Of a DNA stretch of 64,000 nt, positions 52,644 through 60,390 are shown in pieces. Location of the stretch: positions 5,147-69,146 of the forward strand of contig NZ_DASWPE010000006.1 in NCBI RefSeq assembly GCF_036404135.1, given 5' to 3'. The notes beneath the pieces were generated by a model. That model made no database searches. It was not told where the DNA came from and saw only the letters and a list, made by a program, of their open reading frames with translations. The DNA is from Rhodopseudomonas_A sp036404135 (GTDB taxonomy: Bacteria > Pseudomonadota > Alphaproteobacteria > Rhizobiales > Xanthobacteraceae). A program made the translations under genes and the position numbers. Positions within the stretch are counted from its first letter, which is position 1, and each line of letters opens with the position of its first letter.

Positions 52644-52668
52644 CGTTATATAGGCGGGGGTGATAACG
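52644..52668 (-). promoter_or_regulatory. ModE-like molybdate-responsive operator (Mo-box) upstream of mosBA
   Basis: CGTTAT at 52644-52649 and ATAACG at 52663-52668 form a perfect 6-base inverted repeat around 13 bases. The left half extends as CGTTATATA, the form of a ModE half-site. On the minus strand the site contains TATATA, which could serve as a -10 element. It lies 249 bases before the mosB ATG, so a long leader or a further promoter is implied. Assignment to ModE is by resemblance and context. Confidence 0.6.
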
Positions 52669-52777
52669 CTGGGCGGCTTCGGCGGGCGCCCGCGACCCGG
52701 CCGCCGCGTGACCGCGGCACCACCTTCGCCGGCCGTGTCGCAGCCCGCTGGCGATCGGCCGAGACTCACTCCGCATC

Positions 52778-52828
52778 GTATCTCGTCGAGATACCAAGAT
52801 CTTGCGGATCGTATCCCGGCGCGATACG
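52778..52828 (+). promoter_or_regulatory. Paired palindromes upstream of higB, likely HigA operators
   Basis: GTATCTCG-T-CGAGATAC (52778-52794) is a perfect 8-base dyad. CGTATCCCG-G-CGCGATACG (52810-52828) is a second one with 8 of 9 matching bases. They share the half-site CGTATC(T/C)CG and are centred 33 bases apart, about three helical turns. They end seven bases before the higB ATG, the usual position for antitoxin autoregulation. Confidence 0.6.
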
Positions 52829-52835
52829 TTGGTGC

Positions 52836-53120
52836 ATGATCAGGAGCTTCAGGGGCAAATTCGCCGAGCCGATCCTTCACGGCCGTCGCAGTCCGAAGGG
52901 TTTCCCGGCAAACCTGGTCCGGGTCGCTCGGCGAAAACTGATCATGGTGGACGCCGCTGCTTTTCTCGAGGCGCTGAGCTCGCCTCCTGGCAACCGGCTC
53001 GAAGCTCTGAAGGGCGATCTGGCCGGCAAGTACTCGATCCGCATCAACGATCAATGGCGGATCGTGTTCAGATGGACCGATGCGGGGCCCGAGGACGTGG
53101 AAATATTGGACTATCACTAG
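52836..53120 (+). CDS. higB: HigB-type toxin of a type II toxin-antitoxin system
   Basis: This 94-residue RelE-superfamily protein resembles HigB/plasmid killer proteins, which cleave mRNA on the ribosome. It opens with MIRSFRGKFAEPILHGRRS. It has ANLVRVARRKLIMVDAAAFLEAL and PGNRLEALKGDLAGKYSIRINDQWRIVFRWTDAGPEDVEILDYH, the family C-terminal block with the conserved Arg and Tyr/His. The antitoxin gene follows 68 bases downstream, in the toxin-first order usual for higBA. Confidence 0.9.
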   Translation: MIRSFRGKFAEPILHGRRSPKGFPANLVRVARRKLIMVDAAAFLEALSSPPGNRLEALKGDLAGKYSIRINDQWRIVFRWTDAGPEDVEILDYH

Positions 53121-53188
53121 GGCAGATCGCAAAGACTGGCTGCCGGTTTCGTTCAGGCTGGCGGAATGTCCCGAACAGGAGTTCGCAA

Positions 53189-53485
53189 ATGGTCAAGAAA
53201 CTTCCGCCGGTTCACCCCGGCGAAATCCTGCGGGAAGAATTTCTCGTTCCGCTTAAGCTGACGCCTTACGCGGTTGCCGCGGCGCTGAACGTGCCGCGGA
53301 CCCGGATCGAACGCATTGCGCGCGAAGAAAAGCCGGTAACGGCCGACACTGCGCTGCGGCTCGGCAAGTTCTTCAAGACCGGCGGCGCTTTCTGGATGAA
53401 CATTCAGGCACGCTTCGATCTCGAAACCGCCGAAGACCTGCTGGCGCCGCAGATCAAGAAGATCGCGGCCTATGAGGCGGCGTGA
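53189..53485 (+). CDS. higA: HigA-type antitoxin (HTH XRE family)
   Basis: This 98-residue antitoxin has the HigA opening KLPPVHPGEILREEFLVPLKLTPYAVAAALNVPRTRIERIAREEKPVTADTALRLGKFF, a helix-turn-helix domain. The C-terminal SFWMNIQARFDLE-type segment (here GAFWMNIQARFDLETAED) is characteristic. AGGAG lies seven bases upstream of ATG 53189. It would neutralise HigB and bind the two dyads upstream of higB. Confidence 0.92.
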   Translation: MVKKLPPVHPGEILREEFLVPLKLTPYAVAAALNVPRTRIERIAREEKPVTADTALRLGKFFKTGGAFWMNIQARFDLETAEDLLAPQIKKIAAYEAA

Positions 53486-53645
53486 GAGCGATCGGACTGC
53501 CGGCTCCGCTCAGGCCCGTTCAGAGCGCAACGGCGAAGGCCTGTGTAGAGACCGAAACCGCGCGGGCCGTCGTGAAGGCCCCAGCACCGCGATCCGGTCG
53601 CGGACAATCCGCACCCAGTGCAATTCTGTTGGGAACAAGACGACT

Positions 53646-53720
53646 TGGCGCTCCCTAGGAGAATCGAACTCCTGTTTTCGCCGTGAGAGGGCGACGTCCT
53701 AACCGCTAGACGAAGGGAGC
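53646..53720 (-). tRNA. tRNA-Glu (anticodon CTC)
   Basis: A 75-base cloverleaf lies on the minus strand. GCTCCCT (53720-53714) pairs with AGGGAGC (53656-53650), the discriminator base is G, and CCA is encoded at 53648-53646. The anticodon loop CTCTCAC gives CTC, flanked by the CGCC/GGCG stem. The D-arm GTCTAGCGGTTAGGAC is typical of tRNA-Glu. Confidence 0.96.
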
Positions 53721-53890
53721 AGCGCGAGCAGTGAATAGCCTCGAAACCGCGGCTCCGCAAGATGGCGATGTGGTTTGGCGGCAGTTTGCGGCGCGCCCGC
53801 CGGCCGCGCTTCGCGGCCGCACACGGTGCCGGTGCGCCGGGCCAGATCTCGGTGACGGCGCGCCCGATGACGCGCCGTGGCCGGCGCGCG

Positions 53891-54223
53891 CTACGGCTCG
53901 CTGGCGAAGCTGAGCCGGCCGGCCGGCTTCAGCGTCTTGGCGTCGAAGCTGCGGATCTCCACCGCGCCCGCGACCTCCAGCGTCACCAGCAGCCGGTCGC
54001 CGGCGACCGCGGTGGACAGCACTCGGGCGCCCTTCGGCAGCGTCGCCGTGGTATCGGTGGCCACCACGCTTCCCTCGGCGCGGAAAAGACGGTAGCCGAT
54101 GGCGATCAGCACGGCGGCCACCGCCAGCGCCGTGGTCAGGCCCGCAATCAGCATCAGGCGACGCACCCGCGCAAACAGCGCGGCCTGTTCGGGGGTCGGT
54201 TCGGGCGCAACAGTTTCGGTCAT
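53891..54223 (-). CDS. Small single-pass membrane protein divergent from rluD-like gene
   Basis: This 110-residue protein has a cytoplasmic N-terminus (TETVAPEPTPEQAALFARVRR), one membrane helix (LMLIAGLTTALAVAAVLIAIGYRLF), and a periplasmic beta-rich tail (PKGARVLSTAVAGDRLLVTLEVAGAVEIRSFDAKTLKPAGRLSF). A similar protein is commonly paired with this pseudouridine synthase in alphaproteobacteria (possibly DUF6476; from memory). Its ATG lies within the same four bases, CATG, as the opposite gene's ATG. Confidence 0.7.
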   Translation of the reverse strand: MTETVAPEPTPEQAALFARVRRLMLIAGLTTALAVAAVLIAIGYRLFRAEGSVVATDTTATLPKGARVLSTAVAGDRLLVTLEVAGAVEIRSFDAKTLKPAGRLSFASEP

Positions 54224-55274
54224 GCAAGGCTCAATCTTGGAAAACCCGTCGGACAACAAAGCTCGGTTGCTGGAAGTCACCGTCGCCGGCGACGAGGGTG
54301 CGGTCCGGCTCGACCGCGTGCTGGCGCTGCGCGCGCCGGAGCTGTCGCGGTCGCGGCTGAAGGCACTGATCCTTGCCGGCCAGGTCCGGTTGCGCTCCGC
54401 CGACGCCAGTGCCGCCGAACCGACCCCGCTTCGCGATCCCGCTTATCATGTCGAGGCCGGCGATACGATCACAATCGACGTGCCGCCGGCGGTCGCCGCC
54501 CTACCCGCCGGCGAGGCGATCGCGCTCGATATCGTCTTTGAGGACGACGACATCATCGTCATCGACAAGCCGAAAGGCCTGGTGGTGCATCCCGCCGCCG
54601 GCCACGAGACCGGCACCCTGGTCAACGCGCTGATCGCGCATTGCGGCAGCAGCCTGTCCGGAATCGGCGGGGTGAAGCGGCCGGGCATCGTGCACCGGCT
54701 CGACAAGGACACCACCGGCCTGATGGTGGCGGCGAAGAACGACCGCGCCCATAAATCCTTGAGCGAGCAGTTCGCCGACCATGGCCGCACCGGGGCGCTG
54801 CGCCGCGGCTATATGGCCTTTGTCTGGGGGGTGCCGAACCGGCTGTCCGGCACCGTCGACGCGCCGATCGACCGCCACCCGTTTGCCCGCGAAAAGATGG
54901 CGGTGCGCGACGGCGGCCGGCAGGCCATCACCCATTGGGACGTCGAGGACACCTTCCTGGGCCGCGACGGCAAGCCGATCGCCGCGCTGATCGCCTGCCA
55001 GCTGGAGACCGGCCGCACCCATCAGATCCGGGTACATCTGGCCCATATCGGCCACCCGCTGCTCGGCGACGGCGTCTATGGCCCGCACTTCAAGACCAAG
55101 GCCAACGCGCTTGGTCTGCCCGCGCAGGCGGCGCTCACCGCGTTGGGGCGGCAGGCGTTGCACGCCTATCTCCTGGTACTTGAGCACCCGAGTTCCGGGG
55201 AGATTTTGCAATGGAACTCGGAGCTGCCGGCCGATCTTTCCTTGTTGCGAACCGCTCTAAAAGCGACGGAATGA
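54222..55274 (+). CDS. rluD: RluA-family 23S rRNA pseudouridine synthase (RluD-like)
   Basis: This 350-residue enzyme has an N-terminal S4 RNA-binding domain (VRLDRVLALRAPELSRSRLKALILAGQVRL) and a catalytic domain with VIDKPKGLVVHPAAGHETGTLVNAL, IVHRLDKDTTGLMVAAK (catalytic Asp161) and LETGRTHQIRVHLAHIGHPLLGD. The size and S4 domain point to RluD, but RluC is not excluded. The ATG at 54222 has no ribosome site; TTG 54234, with AAGG upstream, is an alternative. rpoH lies 216 bases downstream. Confidence 0.86.
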   Translation: MQGSILENPSDNKARLLEVTVAGDEGAVRLDRVLALRAPELSRSRLKALILAGQVRLRSADASAAEPTPLRDPAYHVEAGDTITIDVPPAVAALPAGEAIALDIVFEDDDIIVIDKPKGLVVHPAAGHETGTLVNALIAHCGSSLSGIGGVKRPGIVHRLDKDTTGLMVAAKNDRAHKSLSEQFADHGRTGALRRGYMAFVWGVPNRLSGTVDAPIDRHPFAREKMAVRDGGRQAITHWDVEDTFLGRDGKPIAALIACQLETGRTHQIRVHLAHIGHPLLGDGVYGPHFKTKANALGLPAQAALTALGRQALHAYLLVLEHPSSGEILQWNSELPADLSLLRTALKATE

Positions 55275-55490
55275 CGCAGGCAGTTCGGGAAACGTTAAAT
55301 ACGTCAGCGACTTAACCAAGCGTCACGGCGACGTGAGAGGGCTTCTCCTTCCAAAGACGAAGAATTTTTGTGTATATTGCAGGTGCGTTGGATGTCCCAG
55401 CGCGGAACATCGCAGCCCGGTCGGCTTTAGCACAGCGGCCGTCTGCCTGGCCCGCCGATGTCGGGGGCCTGAACCACTGGAGGGCGCTCA

Positions 55491-56390
55491 ATGGCCCGTG
55501 CAGCTACTTTGCCGGTTCTCAATGGAGAATCTGGCTTATCTCGTTACCTTGCTGAGATCCGCAAGTTTCCGATGCTGGAACCGCAGCAGGAATATATGTT
55601 TGCGAAGCGCTGGCGCGAGCACGACGATCGCGACGCGGCGCATCATCTCGTCACCAGTCATCTAAGACTCGTTGCCAAGATTGCCATGGGTTATCGCGGC
55701 TATGGCCTGCCGATTTCCGAGGTGGTGTCGGAGGGCAATGTCGGCCTGATGCAGGCGGTGAAGCGGTTCGAGCCCGACAAGGGCTTCCGGCTCGCCACCT
55801 ACGCGATGTGGTGGATCAAGGCATCGATCCAGGAATACATCCTGCGCTCGTGGTCGCTGGTGAAAATGGGCACCACCGCCAATCAGAAGAAGCTGTTCTT
55901 CAACCTGCGCAAGGCCAAGAGCAAGATCTCGGCGCTGGACGAGGGCGATATGCACCCCGACCAGGTCAAGCTGATCGCCAAGCGTCTCGGCGTCACCGAA
56001 CAGGACGTGGTCGATATGAACCGCCGACTCGGCGGCGACGCATCGCTCAACGCCCCGATCCGCGACGACGGCGAGCCCGGCGAATGGCAGGACTGGCTGG
56101 TCGATCACTCGCCGAACCAGGAAGCCATCATGGCCGAGCACGAAGAGCTCGACCACCGTCGCGCCGCGCTGAATGGCGCGATCGGCGTGCTCAACCCGCG
56201 CGAACGGCGGATTTTCGAGGCGCGACGGCTTGCAGACGAGCCGATGACGCTGGAAGATCTCGCCGCCGAATTCGGCGTGTCGCGCGAACGCGTGCGGCAG
56301 ATCGAGGTGCGCGCCTTCGAGAAGGTGCAGTCCGCGGTCAAGGGAACCATTGCGCGGCAAGAAGAAGCCGCGTTGCAGGCCGCGCTCTAA
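55491..56390 (+). CDS. rpoH: RNA polymerase sigma-32 factor (heat shock)
   Basis: This 299-residue sigma factor directs heat-shock transcription. Region 2 contains HLVTSHLRLVAKIAMGYRGYGLPISEVVSEGNVGLMQAVKRFEPDKGFRLATYAMWWIKASIQEYILRSWSLVK. The RpoH box NQKKLFFNLRKAKSK follows at once, and region 4 has TLEDLAAEFGVSRERVRQIEVRAFEKVQ. GGAGG lies nine bases before ATG 55491. An AT-rich stretch with TATATT at 55373-55378 may be a promoter. A strong terminator follows at 56414. Alphaproteobacteria often have several rpoH genes; which one this is cannot be told. Confidence 0.95.
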   Translation: MARAATLPVLNGESGLSRYLAEIRKFPMLEPQQEYMFAKRWREHDDRDAAHHLVTSHLRLVAKIAMGYRGYGLPISEVVSEGNVGLMQAVKRFEPDKGFRLATYAMWWIKASIQEYILRSWSLVKMGTTANQKKLFFNLRKAKSKISALDEGDMHPDQVKLIAKRLGVTEQDVVDMNRRLGGDASLNAPIRDDGEPGEWQDWLVDHSPNQEAIMAEHEELDHRRAALNGAIGVLNPRERRIFEARRLADEPMTLEDLAAEFGVSRERVRQIEVRAFEKVQSAVKGTIARQEEAALQAAL

Positions 56391-56413
56391 CCTCCGCCGC
56401 GACCTGCAGTAAG

Positions 56414-56444
56414 AAGAGCCCCGCCGATCCCCGGCGGGGCTCTT
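56414..56444 (+). terminator. Terminator hairpin after rpoH
   Basis: AAGAGCCCCGCCG (56414-56426) pairs perfectly with CGGCGGGGCTCTT (56432-56444) around a five-base loop. The T-run after it is short (ACTTTGT). The hairpin starts 24 bases after the rpoH stop. Confidence 0.8.
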
Positions 56445-56519
56445 ACTTTGTAGGCCTCGGGTGGGCTGCAATTTAGATCCGCAAGCGCCGCCCAGGCTGA
56501 TTGCAATAGGCCCCTCCCC

Positions 56520-56641
56520 GGGTCGTCCCTGCGCACGCAGGGACCCATCACCCCTGGACTCAGCGATAAAGAACTGCCGCGCCCACAGCGCGATCATGAG
56601 ACTCCGCGCCGTATGGGTCCCTGCGTGCGCAGGGACGACCC
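56520..56641. repeat. Perfect 28-base inverted repeat element
   Basis: The arm at 56520-56547 is the exact reverse complement of 56614-56641, with 66 bases between. Each arm contains its own CCCTGCG-CA-CGCAGGG palindrome. It lies in the 410-base gap between rpoH and pckA, bracketed by the two genes' terminators. It resembles a non-coding element dispersed in Bradyrhizobium-type genomes (from memory); no transposase is present. Confidence 0.8.
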
Positions 56642-56749
56642 GTTGAAATGCAGCGGCTAAGCCCTCGGTCACAACGCGCGTTGAAGTGGGAGACGTCGTT
56701 GTGTGACTGCGCCTATCTGCCGAGCTCCATCACCCACACAACGACCCAT

Positions 56750-56774
56750 GAAAAAGGGCGGCCTCGCGGCCGCC
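56750..56774 (-). terminator. Rho-independent terminator after pckA
   Basis: On the minus strand GGGCGGCC (56774-56767) pairs with GGCCGCCC (56762-56755) across a GCGA tetraloop, followed by TTTTT (56754-56750). It is 27 bases beyond the pckA stop and has the classic form. Confidence 0.9.
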
Positions 56775-56800
56775 CTCGTTCGAACAGTTAGTGCGCCTGC

Positions 56801-58414
56801 TTACTCCGCCGCCAGCCGGGCTTCCGGCTGGGCGGCGCGGACTTCGGCGTCGACCTGCGCTTCGAACTGGGTGAAGTTCTTCTGGAACATGCCGACCAGC
56901 TTGCGCGCGGTGACGTCGAACGCCGCCTTGTCGGCCCAGGTCTTGACGGGATCGAGGATCTCGCTCGGCACCCCCGGCAGCGCGTTCGGCACCGCGAAGC
57001 CGAAATACGGATCGGTGTGGAACTCGACGTTGCGAAGGCTGCCGTCCAGCGCCGCGGTCAACAGCGCGCGGGTCACCTTGATCGGCATGCGATGGCCGGT
57101 GCCGTAGATCCCGCCGGTCCAGCCGGTGTTGACCAGCCAGCAATCGACGCCGTGCTTGGCGATCAATTCGCGCAGCATGCTGCCATACACCGAGGGATCG
57201 CGCGGCAGGAACGGCGAGCCGAAGCAGGTGGAGAACACCGGGGTCGGCTCGGTGACGCCGCGCTCGGTGCCGGCGACCTTGGCGGTGTAGCCGGACAGGA
57301 AGTGATACATCGCCTGTGCCGGGGTCAATTTGGCGATCGGCGGCATCACGCCGAAGGCGTCGGCCGCCAGCATCACCACGTTCTTCGGCTGGCCGGCGCG
57401 GCCGGTCGACGAGGCATTGGGGATCGATTCCAAGGGATAGGCCGAGCGGGTGTTCTCGGTCTTGGAGCCGTCGTTGAAATCCGGCTTGCGGGTGATCGGA
57501 TCCAGCACGGTGTTTTCCAGGATCGCGCCGAAGCGGTTGGAGGCCGCGAAGATTTCCGGTTCGGCTTCGGCGGAGAGCTTGATGCACTTGGCGTAGCAGC
57601 CGCCTTCGAAGTTGAACACGCCGTCCTTGCCCCAGCCGTGCTCGTCGTCGCCGATCAGGGTGCGGTTCGGGTCGGCCGACAGCGTGGTCTTGCCGGTGCC
57701 GGACAGGCCGAAGAAGATCGCGGTGTCGCCGTCGGGGCCGACATTGGCCGAGCAGTGCATCGGCAGCACGCCCTTGTCGGGCAGGTAGTAGTTCAGCGTG
57801 GTGAACACGCTCTTCTTCATCTCGCCGGCATATTGCGTGCCGCCGATCAGCACGATCTTGCGGGTGAAGTCGATCGCGACGACGTTCTCGGACTGGCAGC
57901 CGTGGCGCGCAGGATCAGCGCGGAAGCTGGCCAGATCGATGATGGTGAGTTCGGGCACGAAGCTGGCGAGCGCCGCGGTCTCCGGGCGACGCAGCAAGGT
58001 GCGGATGAACAGCGAGTGCCAGGCCATTTCGGTGAAGACCCGGGTCTTGATCTGGAAGCTCGGATCGGCGCCGCCGTAGAGATCCTGGGCGAACAGCGAC
58101 ATGCCTTCGGCATGCTTCAGGAAGTCCTGATACAAAGTCTCGAACTGCTCGGCGGTGATCGACTGATTGCCGCCCCACCACATGGTGTTTTCAGTGTTGG
58201 CGTCGCGGACCGTGTACTTGTCCTTGGGGCTGCGGCCGGTAAAGATACCAGTATCGACGCACAAGGAGCCGTCGCCGGACAGCACTCCTTCGCCCGCGCG
58301 GAGCGCGTACTCATAGAGTTGCGGCGCACCGAGATTCCAGTCCACGCCTTTGAGGTTTTTTAAGCCGAATTTGTCGGCGCCGTAGGCACCGTTGCGAACG
58401 CCCGTCTCTTGCAC
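56801..58414 (-). CDS. pckA: Phosphoenolpyruvate carboxykinase (ATP)
   Basis: This 537-residue cytosolic enzyme converts oxaloacetate and ATP to phosphoenolpyruvate, the entry to gluconeogenesis. It has GRSPKDKYTVRD, IGGTQYAGEMKKSVFTTLNY (Mn/oxaloacetate site), the P-loop FFGLSGTGKTTLS and the kinase-2 IGDDEHGWG. The start is GTG 58414 with GGAGG about eight bases upstream; the in-frame ATG at 58462 lies before that ribosome site. A dyad, TTGAC/GTCAA at 58472-58491, lies upstream. Proximity to chvI-chvG is conserved in rhizobia. Confidence 0.97.
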   Translation of the reverse strand: MQETGVRNGAYGADKFGLKNLKGVDWNLGAPQLYEYALRAGEGVLSGDGSLCVDTGIFTGRSPKDKYTVRDANTENTMWWGGNQSITAEQFETLYQDFLKHAEGMSLFAQDLYGGADPSFQIKTRVFTEMAWHSLFIRTLLRRPETAALASFVPELTIIDLASFRADPARHGCQSENVVAIDFTRKIVLIGGTQYAGEMKKSVFTTLNYYLPDKGVLPMHCSANVGPDGDTAIFFGLSGTGKTTLSADPNRTLIGDDEHGWGKDGVFNFEGGCYAKCIKLSAEAEPEIFAASNRFGAILENTVLDPITRKPDFNDGSKTENTRSAYPLESIPNASSTGRAGQPKNVVMLAADAFGVMPPIAKLTPAQAMYHFLSGYTAKVAGTERGVTEPTPVFSTCFGSPFLPRDPSVYGSMLRELIAKHGVDCWLVNTGWTGGIYGTGHRMPIKVTRALLTAALDGSLRNVEFHTDPYFGFAVPNALPGVPSEILDPVKTWADKAAFDVTARKLVGMFQKNFTQFEAQVDAEVRAAQPEARLAAE

Positions 58415-58565
58415 GAAAAATCCTCCTCGAACCCGCGTATCTCGCTGCGCAAAATGCGCCAAAAACGCGCGTTGACCGCGGTAACCGTCAAAATACCGCC
58501 CGACTCCGGTCGCGAACTAATAGTGTCGAACGGCCCGTTTGCCAACCCGCTCGCGCAACATTGTG

Positions 58566-59336
58566 TTAAATCGACGGGCCGTTTTGACGTGGATCAAGCT
58601 TTGCGGCACTGCGCGCTTGTTCCGCGAGTTGCTTTAGAACTTTTCGCACTGCAGCGGGCGTCACCGTGCGCTGCGGGAAGTTCAGCCGCAAAGTGATTGA
58701 TCCGTCACTGAGATCAAGGCCATCCGGATCGCAGCCGGTGCAGCGCCAATCGGCGTCGTGGGACGCGCCGAGTAATTGCGTCGCATAGAGTTTCATCGTG
58801 CCCAGATGATCCGCATTCATATGGTCAATTATGCTTTGCTCCTCTGCAAGAAACGCATGGGCGTCGCTGAGGTCGGTCAGGAATTGCTGCGGCTTCAGAT
58901 CGACGATGCGGCCGAAGCCGGCGACCAGATGGGCGCCGCTCGGCCGGATTACGAAGAACGCAAAATCCGCGAAGTCGACGAATTGTTCAGCCGAGGGATG
59001 CGCGTTGAGATAGCGCCGCCGCAGCGTCGGCCGCGCCTCGGCGTTTGCCGGCTCCGCGGTTCCCGACAGCATGATGCGTGCGCCCTGCAGCGGATCGCCC
59101 GGCGCGCGTTCGTCCAGCATCAGCGACACCCGTGAGTCGGCGAGCAGGTTCTGGGTGTGCAGCGCCAGCCGCGAGATCAACAGGATCGGCGAACCATCCC
59201 AGTGGCTTGCCAGATTGACCAGCGAGCAATAGGGCGCGCCGCTGCCGACCGCCAGCGTCGCCAGCGCGCCCTGGCGGCTGCGCCGCAGCAACGAGCGGGC
59301 CAGTTCGGAAGCGCTGAATTGCGGCGTCGGCTGCAT
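58566..59336 (-). CDS. HugZ-like / pyridoxamine-oxidase-fold protein with DUF2470-type C-terminus
   Basis: This 256-residue protein has a split-barrel flavin/haem-binding N-terminal domain: LARSLLRRSRQGALATLAVGSGAPYCSLVNLASHWDGSPILLIS. Its C-terminal domain has AEEQSIIDHMNADHLGTMKLYATQLLGA, the DUF2470-like haem-iron-utilisation block with the conserved His-Met-Asn region. HugZ relatives degrade haem; whether this one does is not known. It lies between pckA and chvI, divergent from chvI. Confidence 0.82.
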   Translation of the reverse strand: MQPTPQFSASELARSLLRRSRQGALATLAVGSGAPYCSLVNLASHWDGSPILLISRLALHTQNLLADSRVSLMLDERAPGDPLQGARIMLSGTAEPANAEARPTLRRRYLNAHPSAEQFVDFADFAFFVIRPSGAHLVAGFGRIVDLKPQQFLTDLSDAHAFLAEEQSIIDHMNADHLGTMKLYATQLLGASHDADWRCTGCDPDGLDLSDGSITLRLNFPQRTVTPAAVRKVLKQLAEQARSAAKLDPRQNGPSI

Positions 59337-59538
59337 CTGAATTCCACCATCTCATTGCGAATTGAGCCTTATTTTGGCTCCACCGATAGCTATATGGGGA
59401 CCGGAACCCGCGGCCGATTGCACAGTTCCGGGAACTTGGTCACACTTCAGCCCCGCTTGCATAGTCGTTGGCCGGGTTCACAGGCCAGTCAAATACGGGA
59501 CCTCGCCCGTAGCCCACTCCGTTTCGGAAAGCAGGCTC

Positions 59539-60240
59539 ATGCCCACAATCGCCTTGGTCGACGACGACCGCAACATTCTGACCTCGGTCTCGATCGCGCT
59601 GGAAGCCGAAGGCTACCGCATCATGACCTACACCGATGGTGCCTCGGCGCTGGATGGTTTTCGCACCTCGCCGCCCGACCTCGCCATCCTCGATATCAAG
59701 ATGCCGCGGATGGACGGCATGGAGACGCTGCGGCGGCTGCGCCAGAAATCCGATCTGCCGGTGATTTTCCTCACCTCGAAAGATGAAGAGATCGACGAAT
59801 TGTTCGGCCTCAAGATGGGCGCCGACGATTTCATCCGCAAGCCGTTTTCGCAGCGGCTGTTGGTCGAGCGGGTCAAGGCGGTGCTGCGCCGCGCCGCGCC
59901 GAAGGACCCCGCCGCGGTGCCGAAGGAAACCGACGCCAAGGCGCTGGATCGCGGACTGCTGCGGATGGACCCGGAGCGCCACACCTGCACCTGGAAGAAC
60001 GAGCCGGTGACGCTGACCGTGACCGAATTCCTGATCCTGCAGGCACTGGCGACCAGGCCGGGCGTGGTGAAAAGCCGCAACGCGCTGATGGACGCCGCCT
60101 ATGACGATCAGGTCTATGTCGATGATCGCACCATCGACAGCCACATCAAGCGGCTGCGCAAGAAGTTCAAAGTGGTCGACGATGATTTCGAAATGATCGA
60201 GACGCTGTACGGCGTCGGCTATCGGTTCAAGGAAACCTAA
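59539..60240 (+). CDS. chvI: Response regulator ChvI
   Basis: This 233-residue OmpR-type regulator has a receiver domain with VDDDRN, phospho-acceptor Asp52 in AILDIKMPRMDG, and the FLTSKDEE and RKPFSQRLL switch residues. A winged-helix output domain follows (LTVTEFLILQALATRPGVVKSRNALMDAAY ... VDDRTIDSHIKRLRKKF). In rhizobia ExoS/ChvG-ChvI controls envelope, acid and exopolysaccharide responses and is often essential. The ATG 59539 follows GCAGG. The kinase gene starts 150 bases downstream on the same strand. Confidence 0.93.
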   Translation: MPTIALVDDDRNILTSVSIALEAEGYRIMTYTDGASALDGFRTSPPDLAILDIKMPRMDGMETLRRLRQKSDLPVIFLTSKDEEIDELFGLKMGADDFIRKPFSQRLLVERVKAVLRRAAPKDPAAVPKETDAKALDRGLLRMDPERHTCTWKNEPVTLTVTEFLILQALATRPGVVKSRNALMDAAYDDQVYVDDRTIDSHIKRLRKKFKVVDDDFEMIETLYGVGYRFKET

Positions 60241-60390
60241 GCCGCGGCCATGTTTTGGCGGCCGTTGCCTGCGACGCTCGCCGGCGCGCTTAAGGACTGA
60301 CGGCGCGCCGCGTCTGGCGTAGGATGCCAGCGAGGCGAGGCGCCGGCGGCCTCGCGGGGCTTATCCGAAACAACCTGGTGGTTTTGGCCA

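Noticed and set aside
52480..52797. Minus-strand frame in the mosBA leader, including a 39-codon piece beginning MTTAQIIGG
   Set aside because: No ribosome site and no conserved pattern; it could only be a leader peptide if mRNA mapping supported it.
56454..56646. Short frames within the 28-base inverted-repeat element
   Set aside because: They read through a palindromic non-coding element; no transposase-like sequence.
58472..58491. TTGAC-N10-GTCAA dyad upstream of pckA as a firm ChvI operator
   Set aside because: Only five bases per arm match and I have no verified consensus for ChvI in this group; kept only as a test site in a finding.
59350..59385. GAGCC/GGCTC hairpin upstream of chvI as a terminator
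   Set aside because: Five-base stem with no T-run and not positioned at the end of any gene.
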